Assembly: GCA_963812945.1 (NCBI GenBank)
Contig: CAWEXD010000003.1
Location: forward strand, 372,001-436,000
Reading direction: 5' to 3'
DNA from: DASRDR01 sp963812945 [NCBI: uncultured Candidatus Rokubacteria bacterium]
GTDB lineage: Bacteria; Methylomirabilota; Methylomirabilia; Rokubacteriales
DNA length: 64,000 nt
The notes below the pieces were generated by a model. The model did no database searches. It was not told the origin of the DNA and saw only the letters and a list, made by a program, of their open reading frames with translations. Position numbers and translations under genes: made by a program. Below, one piece after another: positions 24,631-32,214 of the stretch. Each line of letters starts with the position of its first letter. Position 1 is the first letter of the stretch.

Positions 24631-26345
24631 CAGGCGTCCAGCACGATCGGCAGCACGATCGGTTTCCGGTCGTACCGCTGCTGGATGAACCGGCGGAGCG
24701 TGCCGCGCAGGAGGGAGACGAGTGCTTCCCGCGCGAGCGGCCCCTCGCCCGAGCGCCCCGCGAGGGCCTCCCGGAGCGCCGTCTTAGCCTCCTCGAGCAC
24801 GGCCTCGGCCTCGCGCTCGTAGACCCAGCCGCGCGAGGCGATCTCCGGGCCCGCGATGACGGCACCCGTCGCGCGGTCCACCGTCACCGCGACGACGACC
24901 ATCCCGTCCTCGGCGAGCAGCTGGCGGTCGCGCAGGACGACCGCGCCCACGTCGCCGACCCCCTTGCCGTCGACCAGCACGCGCGCCACCGGGAAGGGCT
25001 CGAGCGCGCGCGCGCCGGTCTTCGTGAGCTCGAGCCCCTGCCCGTCCTCGAGGACGTGCACGTGCTCGGCCGGGACCCCGACCTCCCGGGCGAGCCGGGC
25101 GTGCGCGAGGAGGTGGCGGTACTCGCCGTGCACGGGGACGAAGAACCGCGGCCGGACGAGGCTCAGCATGAGCCGGAGCTCGTCCTGAGACGCGTGGCCC
25201 GACACGTGGACGAACGCCACGCCTTCCCACAGCACCTCGGCCCCCAGGCGGAGAAGCTGGTTGACGACCCGCGTGATCGTGCGCTCGTGACCGGGGATGA
25301 CACGGGCCGACAGGATCACGAGGTCACCCTCGCCCACCTCGAGGTACTTGTGCTCCCCGGCCGCCATGAGGGCGAGCGCCGAGTTCGGCTCCCCCTGGCT
25401 GCCCGTGGAGAGGAGCACCTGGCGATAGGGCGGCAGCGCCGCGAGCTCCTCGAGGGAGACGAGCGTCCCCTCGGGGACGCGGAGATAGCCCAGCTCCGCG
25501 GCCAGGCGCACGTTGGTCTCCATACTCCGCCCGAGGAGCGCGACCCGGCGCCCGAACGTGGCGGCGAGGTCGAGGACCTGCTGGATCCGGTGGACGTGCG
25601 ACGCGAAGGTGGCCAGGATGACGCGCCCGGGAGCGCGGCGGAACCGCTCGGCCAGCGCGCGCCCGACCTCGGTCTCGGAGGGCGTGGTCCCCGGCCGGTC
25701 GACGTTCGTCGAGTCGGCCATCAGGCAGAGGACGCCCCGCTCCCCGAGCTCCGCGAGCCGGTGATAGTCGGAGCGCTCGCCGTCGATCGGCTGGGAGTCG
25801 AACTTGAAGTCCCCCGTGTGGACGATCGTGCCGACCGGCGTCTCGATCCCGTAGCCGAGCCCGTCCACGACCGAGTGCGTCACGCGAATCGGCTCGACCC
25901 GGAAGCCGCCGACATCGAAGACCCGGCGGGGCTCGACCGGCACGAGCCGGGCGCGGTCCAGGAGGCCGTGCTCGCGGAGGCGCTCGCCGGCCAGGGCCAG
26001 CGCCATCCGCGGCCCGTAGACCGGCACGTCGAGCTCCCGCAGGAGGTAGGGGAGCGCGCCGATGTGGTCCTCGTGCGCGTGCGTCAGGATCACCCCGCGC
26101 ACGTGCTCGCGCCGGGCCAGGAGGTACGAGAAGTCCGGGATCACGTAGTCGATGCCCGGCAGCTCGTCGTCCGGGAACATGAGGCCGCAGTCGATGGCGA
26201 GGAGGTCCTCGCCGGCCTCGACGAGCATCATGTTGAGGCCAATCTCGCCGAGGCCGCCGAGCGGGATCACCCGCACACTGGGCTCGATCGTGGGATCGCC
26301 GAGGGACCCAGCCGGGGTACCGGCCGGGATGACGCGGTCGGTCAT
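24630..26345 (-). CDS. rnj: Ribonuclease J
   Basis: The 571-residue metallo-beta-lactamase nuclease starts at ATG 26345. Motif 2 THAHEDH gives His89, His91, Asp93 and His94. Further metal residues come from THSVVD, HTGDFKFD and VHVSGHAS. The beta-CASP region has SHVHRIQQV, GRSME and STGSQGEPNSAL. The C-terminal domain ends RRFIQQRYDRKPIVLPIVLDA, typical of RNase J. It acts as a 5'-3' exonuclease and endonuclease in RNA processing and turnover. It is translationally coupled to ftsK downstream. A 62-base gap separates it from ksgA. Confidence 0.95.
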   Translation of the reverse strand: MTDRVIPAGTPAGSLGDPTIEPSVRVIPLGGLGEIGLNMMLVEAGEDLLAIDCGLMFPDDELPGIDYVIPDFSYLLARREHVRGVILTHAHEDHIGALPYLLRELDVPVYGPRMALALAGERLREHGLLDRARLVPVEPRRVFDVGGFRVEPIRVTHSVVDGLGYGIETPVGTIVHTGDFKFDSQPIDGERSDYHRLAELGERGVLCLMADSTNVDRPGTTPSETEVGRALAERFRRAPGRVILATFASHVHRIQQVLDLAATFGRRVALLGRSMETNVRLAAELGYLRVPEGTLVSLEELAALPPYRQVLLSTGSQGEPNSALALMAAGEHKYLEVGEGDLVILSARVIPGHERTITRVVNQLLRLGAEVLWEGVAFVHVSGHASQDELRLMLSLVRPRFFVPVHGEYRHLLAHARLAREVGVPAEHVHVLEDGQGLELTKTGARALEPFPVARVLVDGKGVGDVGAVVLRDRQLLAEDGMVVVAVTVDRATGAVIAGPEIASRGWVYEREAEAVLEEAKTALREALAGRSGEGPLAREALVSLLRGTLRRFIQQRYDRKPIVLPIVLDA

Positions 26346-26407
26346 ACCGGAAGGTAGCGTATCACGCGGCCTCCGAGGCGCCTAAAAAGCGGGCCGCGGG
26401 GCGAGCG

Positions 26408-27289
26408 TCAGCCGGACGTGATGGCCCCGCTGCGGCCCAGGGCGGCGGCCAAGCGCACGAAGTCCTCGAGCGCGAGCGTCTCGGCCCGGCGCCCGCCGTC
26501 GATTCCCGCCACGTCGAGCGCGGCCGCCAGACTGGACGGACTCCCCAGACCCCCGCCGCGGAGCGCGTTCGCGAGGGTCTTCCGCCGCTGGGCGAAGGCC
26601 GCCCGGACGAGACGCCAGAGGGCCGCCTCGTCGGACACCGGCACGCGCGGGGCCGGCGTGAACCGCGCGCGGATCACGGCCGACTCGACAGCCGGGGGCG
26701 GCCGGAAGGCCGAGGGCGGGACCACCTCGAGCCGCGACACCTCCGCCCAGAGCTGCCAGAACAGCGAGAGCGCGCCGTAGTCGCGCCCGCCCGGCGCCGC
26801 GGCAAGGCGCTCGGCCACCTCGCGCTGGATCATGAGGACCGCCGCGTCGAGCGTCGCGTGGGCATCGAGGAGGCGCGCGAGAATCGCCTTCGACACGCTG
26901 TAGGGGAGGTTCCCGACGACGAGGACGCGGCCCTCCGGCACGGGCCGGAGGGCGCGGAGCTCCGCATAGGCGAACTCGCGCGCGTCCACCAGGCGGATCT
27001 CGACCCGGCCGGCCTCGGGCCAGTGCCTGGCCGCCGCGACCAGCCGGGCCTGGAGCGCGGGATCGACCTCGAGGGCGACGAGCCGGCCCGCCCGCGTCGC
27101 GAGGGCGCGCGTCAGCGCCCCTGGTCCGGCGCCGATCTCGCACACGAGGTCGGCGGCCGTGGCGCCGACGGCCTCGACGATCCGCGCCGCCACGCCCGGA
27201 TCGGCCAGGAAGTGCTGGCCGAGCGCGCGCCGGCGGTGCCCCGTCGAGCCGCTCGTACGCGCCCCGGTTCCCGCGGGGCCGCCGGTCAC
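26408..27289 (-). CDS. rsmA: 16S rRNA dimethyladenosine transferase
   Basis: 293 residues from GTG 27289. I chose this start because it overlaps the coaE stop as GTGA; an upstream start at 27325 would add 12 unconserved residues. KsgA motifs are ALGQHFLADPGVA (22-34), the SAM loop CEIGAGPGALT, LVALEVDP, catalytic VGNLPYSVS (N-L-P-Y) and the C-terminal AFAQRRKTLANALRG. It dimethylates two adjacent adenines near the 3' end of 16S rRNA during 30S assembly. The first 20 residues are Gly/Arg-rich and unconserved. Confidence 0.94.
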   Translation of the reverse strand: MTGGPAGTGARTSGSTGHRRRALGQHFLADPGVAARIVEAVGATAADLVCEIGAGPGALTRALATRAGRLVALEVDPALQARLVAAARHWPEAGRVEIRLVDAREFAYAELRALRPVPEGRVLVVGNLPYSVSKAILARLLDAHATLDAAVLMIQREVAERLAAAPGGRDYGALSLFWQLWAEVSRLEVVPPSAFRPPPAVESAVIRARFTPAPRVPVSDEAALWRLVRAAFAQRRKTLANALRGGGLGSPSSLAAALDVAGIDGGRRAETLALEDFVRLAAALGRSGAITSG

Positions 27290-27960
27290 CGGGCCGGCCC
27301 GCCGGTCGCCCGCCGCGCGCGGCACTCCGCGAGGAGCGCCGCGTGGACCGCCCGGACCTGGGCGGCGGTCTCCTCCGGCCGGCCGGAGTTGTCGATGACG
27401 TACTGGGCGTGGCGCACCTTGTCGGCGAGCGGCATCTGGCTCGCGAGCCGGCGCTCGGCCTCGGCGGGATCGAAGCCGTCGCGCCGCATGAGCCGCTCGA
27501 GCTGCATCTCGCGCTCGGCGTAGACCAGCGCCACCCTATCGACCTGGGCCGCCATGCCGAGCTCGATCAGCAGCGGGATGTCGAGCACGACCAGCTCGCC
27601 GAAGCCCTCGGCCGCCCACGTGTCGAGGATGGCCTGGCGGCGCGCCAGGATCGCCGGGTGTGTGATGGCCTCCAGGACCTTGCGGCGGGCAGGATCGGCG
27701 AACACGAGGGCGCCGAGGCGCTTCCGGTCGAGCTGCCCGTCGGGCAGCGCGACGTCGGACCCGAACTCCTCGACGATCGCGCGCCAGGCCGGCTCGCCCG
27801 GCGCCACGACCTCGCGGGCCAGCACGTCGGCCTCGACGAGCCGGCAGCCCAGCGCCGCCAGCTGGCGGGCCACGGTGGACTTCCCCGACGCGATGCCGCC
27901 CGTGAGCCCCACCCGGAAGAACGGCCAGGGCCTGGGCGGGCCCGTCTCAGCGTGGCCCAC
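27286..27960 (-). CDS. coaE: Dephospho-CoA kinase
   Basis: The 224-residue protein starts at GTG 27960. The P-loop GGIASGKS is at residues 21-28. The substrate region EADVLAREVVAPG, the LID region VYAEREMQLERLMRRDG and LVVLDIPLLIE match CoaE. It phosphorylates the ribose 3'-OH of dephospho-CoA, the last step of coenzyme A synthesis. The first 14 residues are an extra, unconserved leader. It overlaps rsmA by four bases. Confidence 0.93.
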   Translation of the reverse strand: MGHAETGPPRPWPFFRVGLTGGIASGKSTVARQLAALGCRLVEADVLAREVVAPGEPAWRAIVEEFGSDVALPDGQLDRKRLGALVFADPARRKVLEAITHPAILARRQAILDTWAAEGFGELVVLDIPLLIELGMAAQVDRVALVYAEREMQLERLMRRDGFDPAEAERRLASQMPLADKVRHAQYVIDNSGRPEETAAQVRAVHAALLAECRARRATGGPAR

Positions 27961-27962
27961 GC

Positions 27963-28058
27963 TCAGGCTCGGGACCGTCCCGGGACACGGGCCGCCACCT
28001 CGGGGAACGCCTCCATCGCCTGCATGAGGTACGCCCGGCTCGCCCGATCCAGCAGCAT
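27963..28058 (-). CDS. Possible 31-codon small ORF
   Basis: ATG 28058 is preceded by GAGGGGA, starts 12 bases after the mazF-like stop and ends three bases before the coaE GTG. The predicted peptide opens MLLDRASRAYLMQAMEAF. I know of no family. The spacing and ribosome site suggest translation, perhaps only as a coupling device for coaE, but it may be chance or a remnant. Confidence 0.3.
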   Translation of the reverse strand: MLLDRASRAYLMQAMEAFPEVAARVPGRSRA

Positions 28059-28069
28059 GACCGTCCCCT

Positions 28070-28417
28070 CTACTCGGCGAGATCGAGCACGTCTTGAACA
28101 GCTTGTCCGACGCGGCTCATGACGCTCGTCGGCAGCTGCGTCAAGGGCCCCTGGATCAGCCGGCGATTGTCGATCGCGCGCAGCTGATCGATCAGTAGGT
28201 CGGAGTCCCGGCGCAGCCGCCCGGTCGCCGGGACGCGAACACGGAGTGGCTCAGCATCGTCCACGAGGGCCGTGGTCAGGGGAACCACTAGGGTCGAGGG
28301 GTGCCCGGCATCGAGGAGCGCCTGCGACTGGACGATCAGGACGGGGCGCGTCTTACCAGGCTCCGTGCCCCGCCGTGGCTCGAGATCAGCCAGCCAGATC
28401 TCGCCCCGGTCAGGCAT
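28070..28417 (-). CDS. MazF/PemK-type toxin (endoribonuclease)
   Basis: The 115-residue protein has the MazF hallmarks: PDRGEIWLADLEPRRGTEPGKTRPVLIVQSQ at the N-terminus (RNA-binding loop and the conserved Arg/Pro), STLVVPLTT in the middle, and SDLLIDQLRAIDNRRL. These toxins cleave mRNA or rRNA at short motifs. The start overlaps the antitoxin gene by eight bases, so the two are coupled. It is followed by a tiny ORF and coaE on the same strand. All expected catalytic-loop residues appear present. Confidence 0.9.
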   Translation of the reverse strand: MPDRGEIWLADLEPRRGTEPGKTRPVLIVQSQALLDAGHPSTLVVPLTTALVDDAEPLRVRVPATGRLRRDSDLLIDQLRAIDNRRLIQGPLTQLPTSVMSRVGQAVQDVLDLAE

Positions 28418-28646
28418 CGGGGTCCCGCTCGATCCGCTCGAACTCCCGGTTGACCCGCATGCTCTCCTTGCGGACGCGCCGCGACGTCTCGGCCAGGCGT
28501 TCTGCGCGCAGCCGGAGGCGGGTCTCCTTGTTCATCCGCTCCACCGCCCGCCGGATGTACTCGGCCCGGGTCAGCCGCAGGGCCTTCGCGCAGCGTCCGC
28601 TCGCCTCGAGGAGGGTGTCCGTCAGCTTCAGAGAGATAGCGGCCAT
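28410..28646 (-). CDS. Ribbon-helix-helix antitoxin of the MazF pair
   Basis: 78 residues. The N-terminus is RHH-like: strand ISLKLTD, helix LLEASGRCAKAL, helix TRAEYIRRAVERMN. The C-terminal half is a long, highly charged helix (RLRLRAERLAETSRRVRKE onward) suited to wrapping the toxin. RHH-type partners of MazF are known in other bacteria (MazE variants). ATG 28646 follows AAGGAGG, which itself overlaps an inverted repeat, consistent with autorepression. Confidence 0.82.
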   Translation of the reverse strand: MAAISLKLTDTLLEASGRCAKALRLTRAEYIRRAVERMNKETRLRLRAERLAETSRRVRKESMRVNREFERIERDPDA

Positions 28647-28655
28647 GGATATGCC

Positions 28656-28675
28656 TCCTTGATATGCATCAAGGA
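28656..28675. promoter_or_regulatory. Inverted repeat, likely antitoxin operator
   Basis: TCCTTGAT (28656-28663), ATGC, ATCAAGGA (28668-28675) form perfect 8-bp arms. On the minus strand the proximal arm contributes to the AAGGAGG ribosome site of the antitoxin gene, and TATATC just upstream could be a -10. Binding would block both transcription and ribosome loading. Confidence 0.55.
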
Positions 28676-28725
28676 TATACCAGAATGGGCCGACCCGCCC
28701 GCGGGGCGGCGGGGATTGGGTTGCC

Positions 28726-29583
28726 TCAGCCCGGCAGCCGGAACTCTCCGCGGGCGACGGTCACCGCACACCCCCCCACCTCGACGCGCGCGATCGCGGC
28801 CGCGGTGCCCTCGACCTTGGCGAAGAGAACGCTCGGCCGGCTGATCTCGGCGCCCTGCCGGATCTCGATCTCCTCCCCGAAGCGGATCCGGCCGTGGCGC
28901 GCCAGGTGACAGGCAAGCGGCCCGGCGGCGGAGCCGGTGGCCGGGTCCTCGGGGACGCCGGCGCCCGGCGCGAAGGCGCGCGTCTTCCAGCGCCGGTCCC
29001 CCCCCGCGAAGCAATTCGTCGTGCCGCGAGGGTAGAGGCGCGCCAGGGCCTGCATGTCCGGCTGGAGAGCCGCCACCGCCGCCTCGCTCTCGAGCGCGAC
29101 GTAGAGGTGACGGGGCCCGTTGTCGTACAGCTCCACGGGGAGCGCCGCCCGCTCGACCCCGAGCGCCCGAAGCACGGGCGCGGGATCCGCGACGGCCTCG
29201 ACCCGGGGAACCGGCTGGACCATCCAGCCGAAGACGATCCGGGGGCCGTCCCGCTCGAGCCGGACCGGCACCGGGCCCATTCCCGTCTCGAGCACGATCT
29301 CCGGCAGCTGGAGCGACGCCGCGAGGACGAAGGCCGAGCCGAGCACGGGGTGGCCCGCGAACGGCAGCTCGTGGTCCGGGGTGAAGATCCGGATGCGCAC
29401 GTGACCGGTCCCGCGCGCCGGGTAGCAGAACACCGTCTCCGACAGGTGCAGCTCCCGGGCGAGGGGCTGGAGAAGCGATTCCGGGATCCCGCGGGCGTCG
29501 GTGAAGACCGCGAGCGGATTGCCCTCGAGGGGGCGGTCGGTGAAGACGTCGCAGATCACGTAGCGGAACTCAGGCATGCTCAT
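28726..29583 (-). CDS. PhzF-family epimerase/isomerase
   Basis: The 285-residue protein has the two-lobed diaminopimelate-epimerase-like fold of Phz[23 protein letters not shown] at the N-terminus, [11 protein letters not shown] (catalytic Glu of PhzF-type proteins), [25 protein letters not shown] and [20 protein letters not shown]. Family members isomerise small carboxylic acids; only true PhzF makes phenazines, and no phenazine genes are here, so the substrate is unknown. It follows polA by nine bases and is the last gene of that run. Confidence 0.9.
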   Translation of the reverse strand: MSMPEFRYVICDVFTDRPLEGNPLAVFTDARGIPESLLQPLARELHLSETVFCYPARGTGHVRIRIFTPDHELPFAGHPVLGSAFVLAASLQLPEIVLETGMGPVPVRLERDGPRIVFGWMVQPVPRVEAVADPAPVLRALGVERAALPVELYDNGPRHLYVALESEAAVAALQPDMQALARLYPRGTTNCFAGGDRRWKTRAFAPGAGVPEDPATGSAAGPLACHLARHGRIRFGEEIEIRQGAEISRPSVLFAKVEGTAAAIARVEVGGCAVTVARGEFRLPG

Positions 29584-29592
29584 CCACCGGGG

Positions 29593-32199
29593 TCAGACCT
29601 CGGCCCAGTCGCGGCCCTCTTTGATGTCGACCCGGAGGGGCACGGCCAGCGTCACCACCGTCTCCATGATCTCCGGCAGGAGCGCGCGCACGGCCGCCGT
29701 CTCGGCGTCGGGGACCTCCAGGAGGAGCTCGTCGTGCACCTGGAGCAGCATGCGGCTCCGGAGCCCCCGCGCGGCGAGCGCCGCCGCCAGGCGCACCATC
29801 GCCAGCTTGATGATGTCGGACGCCGTCCCCTGGATCGGCGCGTTGGCCGCCATGCGCTCGGCCGCGCCACGCGCGACGGGATTCCGCGCGTGCAGCTCGG
29901 GCAGGTAGCGGCGCCGGCCGAGGAGCGTGGTGACGTAGCCCTGCGCCCGGCCCTCGGCCACCACGCGGTCGATGTACGCCCGCACGCGGGGGTGTGTCGC
30001 GAAGTAGTCGTCGATGAACTTCTGGGCTTCGGCGCGGCCGATCGACACGGCCTGGGAGAGCCCGAATCCGGAGAGGCCGTAGAGGATCCCGAAATTGACG
30101 ACCTTGGCCAGGCGCCGCATCTCGGCCGTCACCGTCTCGGGCGTCCCCCCGAGGATCTGCGCCGCCGTCCGCGTGTGGATGTCCTCCCCGCGCAGGAACG
30201 CCTCGACCAGCGCGGGCTCCTCGGAGAAGTGCGCGAGGATCCGGAGCTCGATCTGCGAGTAGTCGGCCGCGACGAGGCGCCAGCCGTCGTCGGGGATGAA
30301 CGCCTGCCGGATGCGCCGGCCGAGCTCCGAGCGGATGGGAATGTTCTGGAGATTGGGGTTGGACGACGAGAGCCGCCCCGTCGCCGCGACCAGCTGGTTG
30401 AACGAGGTGTGGATGCGGCCCGTCCGCGAATGGATCAGCGCCGGCAGCGCGTCGGCGTACGTGCCCTTCAGCTTGGAGAGCTGGCGGTACTCGAGGATCT
30501 TGCCGGGCAACGAGTGCCCGAGGGCCAGCTCCTCCAGCACGTCCACGTCGGTGGAATACCCGGTCTTCGTGCGCTTGAGCGGCGGCAGCTTCAGCTTCTC
30601 GAACAGCACGGTGGCGAGCTGCTTCGGCGAGTTCGGGTTGACCGGCTCGCCGGCCAGCCGGTGGATCTCGCGGAGGAGCGCGTCCAGCTGCGTGTCGAGC
30701 TCCTTCGTGAGCGTGGCCAGCCGCTCGGGGTCCACCCGGATGCCCACCCGCTCCATGTCGGCGAGGACGGGGACGAGCGGCACCTCGAGCGTCTCGTAGA
30801 GGCTCTGGAGGCCGTGCTCGGCGAGCAGGGGCGCCTGGGCCTCGCCGAGGCGCCACACGCCCTCGGCCCGCGCGCCCGTCCAGGCCGCGACCTTCGCCGG
30901 GTCGGCGTCGTCGACCGGAGCCCCGTCGAGGAGGCTCGCGAGCGGGCCCGGGATGCCCGGGCTCCCGGCGTCGGCGCAGAGCTGGTCGAGCGGATAGCCG
31001 CTCCGCGCCGAGTTGAGGAGGTACGCGGCGACCGCCGTGTCGCCGGGCCCGGCACCCAGGGCGACGCCGGCGCCCCGCGTCCAGGCGACGAGGGCCTTCG
31101 TGTCGTGCCCGATCAGCCGCAGGCCCGCGGGGAGCGCCGGCCAGCCCGCGTGGTAGCAGGCGCCGGCCGCCGGCGCGTACGCGGCCACACCGTGGAGGGT
31201 CAGGTCCGGCGGGCTCCCCGTCAGGACGGGCTCCACGGCGACGCGCTCACCCGCGCGGCCCAAGAACTCACGCCAGCCCGCCGGGTCGACCACCGGCACG
31301 GTCCCGGCCGGCAAGGTCACGGCGCGCGCGGGAACCTGGCGAAGGAGGGACGTGAACTCGAGCTCGGTCCAGAGCGCGCGGAGCCGCTCCCAGTCGGGCT
31401 CGCGCACGCGGAATCGCTCCGGGTCGATCTCGATCGGCAGCGCGCCCTCGAGCACCGCCAGCTGCCGCGAGAGGAAGGCCTGGTCGCGATGGCGCGCCAG
31501 CGTCTCGCGGAGCTTGGGGCCGGTGACCACCGCGAGGTTCGCGTAGACGGCCTCCAGGCTTCCGAACTCGCGGAGGAGCTTCTGGGCGGTCACCTCGCCC
31601 ACCCCGGGCACCCCCGGGATGTTGTCGATCGAGTCGCCCATCAGCGCGAGCACGTCGGGAATGCGCGCCGGCGGGACGCCCCATTTCTCCTCGACCTTCG
31701 CCGCGTCGTAGACGATGCGCTCGCCGGTCCGGCCCACGACCGAGAGCACGGTGACCCGGGGGTCGACCAGCTGGAGCGCGTCCTTGTCCGCCGTCACGAG
31801 CACCAGCTCGATCGACGTGTCCTGCAGGCGGCGCGCCGCGGTCGCCAGGATGTCGTCCGCCTCGTACCCGGGCGCCTCGAGGAAGGGCAGGCCGAGCGCC
31901 TCGAACGAGCGACGGACCCAGGGGATCTGCTCGACGAGATCCTTCGGCATGCCGGGCCGCTGGAGCTTGTAGGCCTCGAACTGCTGGTGGCGGAAGGTCG
32001 GGCCCGGCGCGTCCCACGCGATCCCCATGTAGCTCGGCCGGTCCTCGCGCAGGATCTTCCAGAGCATCATGGTCATCCCGAGCGTCGCGTTGGTCGGCAG
32101 GCCGCGCGACGTCGAGAGGTGGCCGATGGCGTGATAGGCGCGGTAGAAATACGACGGGCCGTCCACGAGGTAGAACCGCTCCGGCGCCGCGTTGCTCAT
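29593..32199 (-). CDS. polA: DNA polymerase I, proofreading domain apparently inactive
   Basis: 868 residues in three parts. The 5'-3' exonuclease (about 1-290) has YEADDILATAA, TADKDALQLV and LMGDSIDNIPGVPGVGEVTA. The middle 3'-5' exonuclease-like domain (about 295-460) lacks the D-x-E motif; the equivalent strand reads RVAVEPVLTG. The polymerase has motif A DYSQIELRI (from 646), motif B RRLAKVVNFGILYG and motif C QVHDELLLEV (from 820). It fills gaps and removes RNA primers. Start ATG 32199. It lies between glnE and phzF on one strand with gaps of 15 and 9 bases. Confidence 0.96.
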   Translation of the reverse strand: MSNAAPERFYLVDGPSYFYRAYHAIGHLSTSRGLPTNATLGMTMMLWKILREDRPSYMGIAWDAPGPTFRHQQFEAYKLQRPGMPKDLVEQIPWVRRSFEALGLPFLEAPGYEADDILATAARRLQDTSIELVLVTADKDALQLVDPRVTVLSVVGRTGERIVYDAAKVEEKWGVPPARIPDVLALMGDSIDNIPGVPGVGEVTAQKLLREFGSLEAVYANLAVVTGPKLRETLARHRDQAFLSRQLAVLEGALPIEIDPERFRVREPDWERLRALWTELEFTSLLRQVPARAVTLPAGTVPVVDPAGWREFLGRAGERVAVEPVLTGSPPDLTLHGVAAYAPAAGACYHAGWPALPAGLRLIGHDTKALVAWTRGAGVALGAGPGDTAVAAYLLNSARSGYPLDQLCADAGSPGIPGPLASLLDGAPVDDADPAKVAAWTGARAEGVWRLGEAQAPLLAEHGLQSLYETLEVPLVPVLADMERVGIRVDPERLATLTKELDTQLDALLREIHRLAGEPVNPNSPKQLATVLFEKLKLPPLKRTKTGYSTDVDVLEELALGHSLPGKILEYRQLSKLKGTYADALPALIHSRTGRIHTSFNQLVAATGRLSSSNPNLQNIPIRSELGRRIRQAFIPDDGWRLVAADYSQIELRILAHFSEEPALVEAFLRGEDIHTRTAAQILGGTPETVTAEMRRLAKVVNFGILYGLSGFGLSQAVSIGRAEAQKFIDDYFATHPRVRAYIDRVVAEGRAQGYVTTLLGRRRYLPELHARNPVARGAAERMAANAPIQGTASDIIKLAMVRLAAALAARGLRSRMLLQVHDELLLEVPDAETAAVRALLPEIMETVVTLAVPLRVDIKEGRDWAEV

Positions 32200-32214
32200 C
32201 GGGTGGCCGCGGGC

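Noticed and set aside
26346-26407. Terminator between rsmA and RNase J
   Set aside because: A T5 run follows GC-rich DNA on the minus strand, but I could not form a clear stem next to it.
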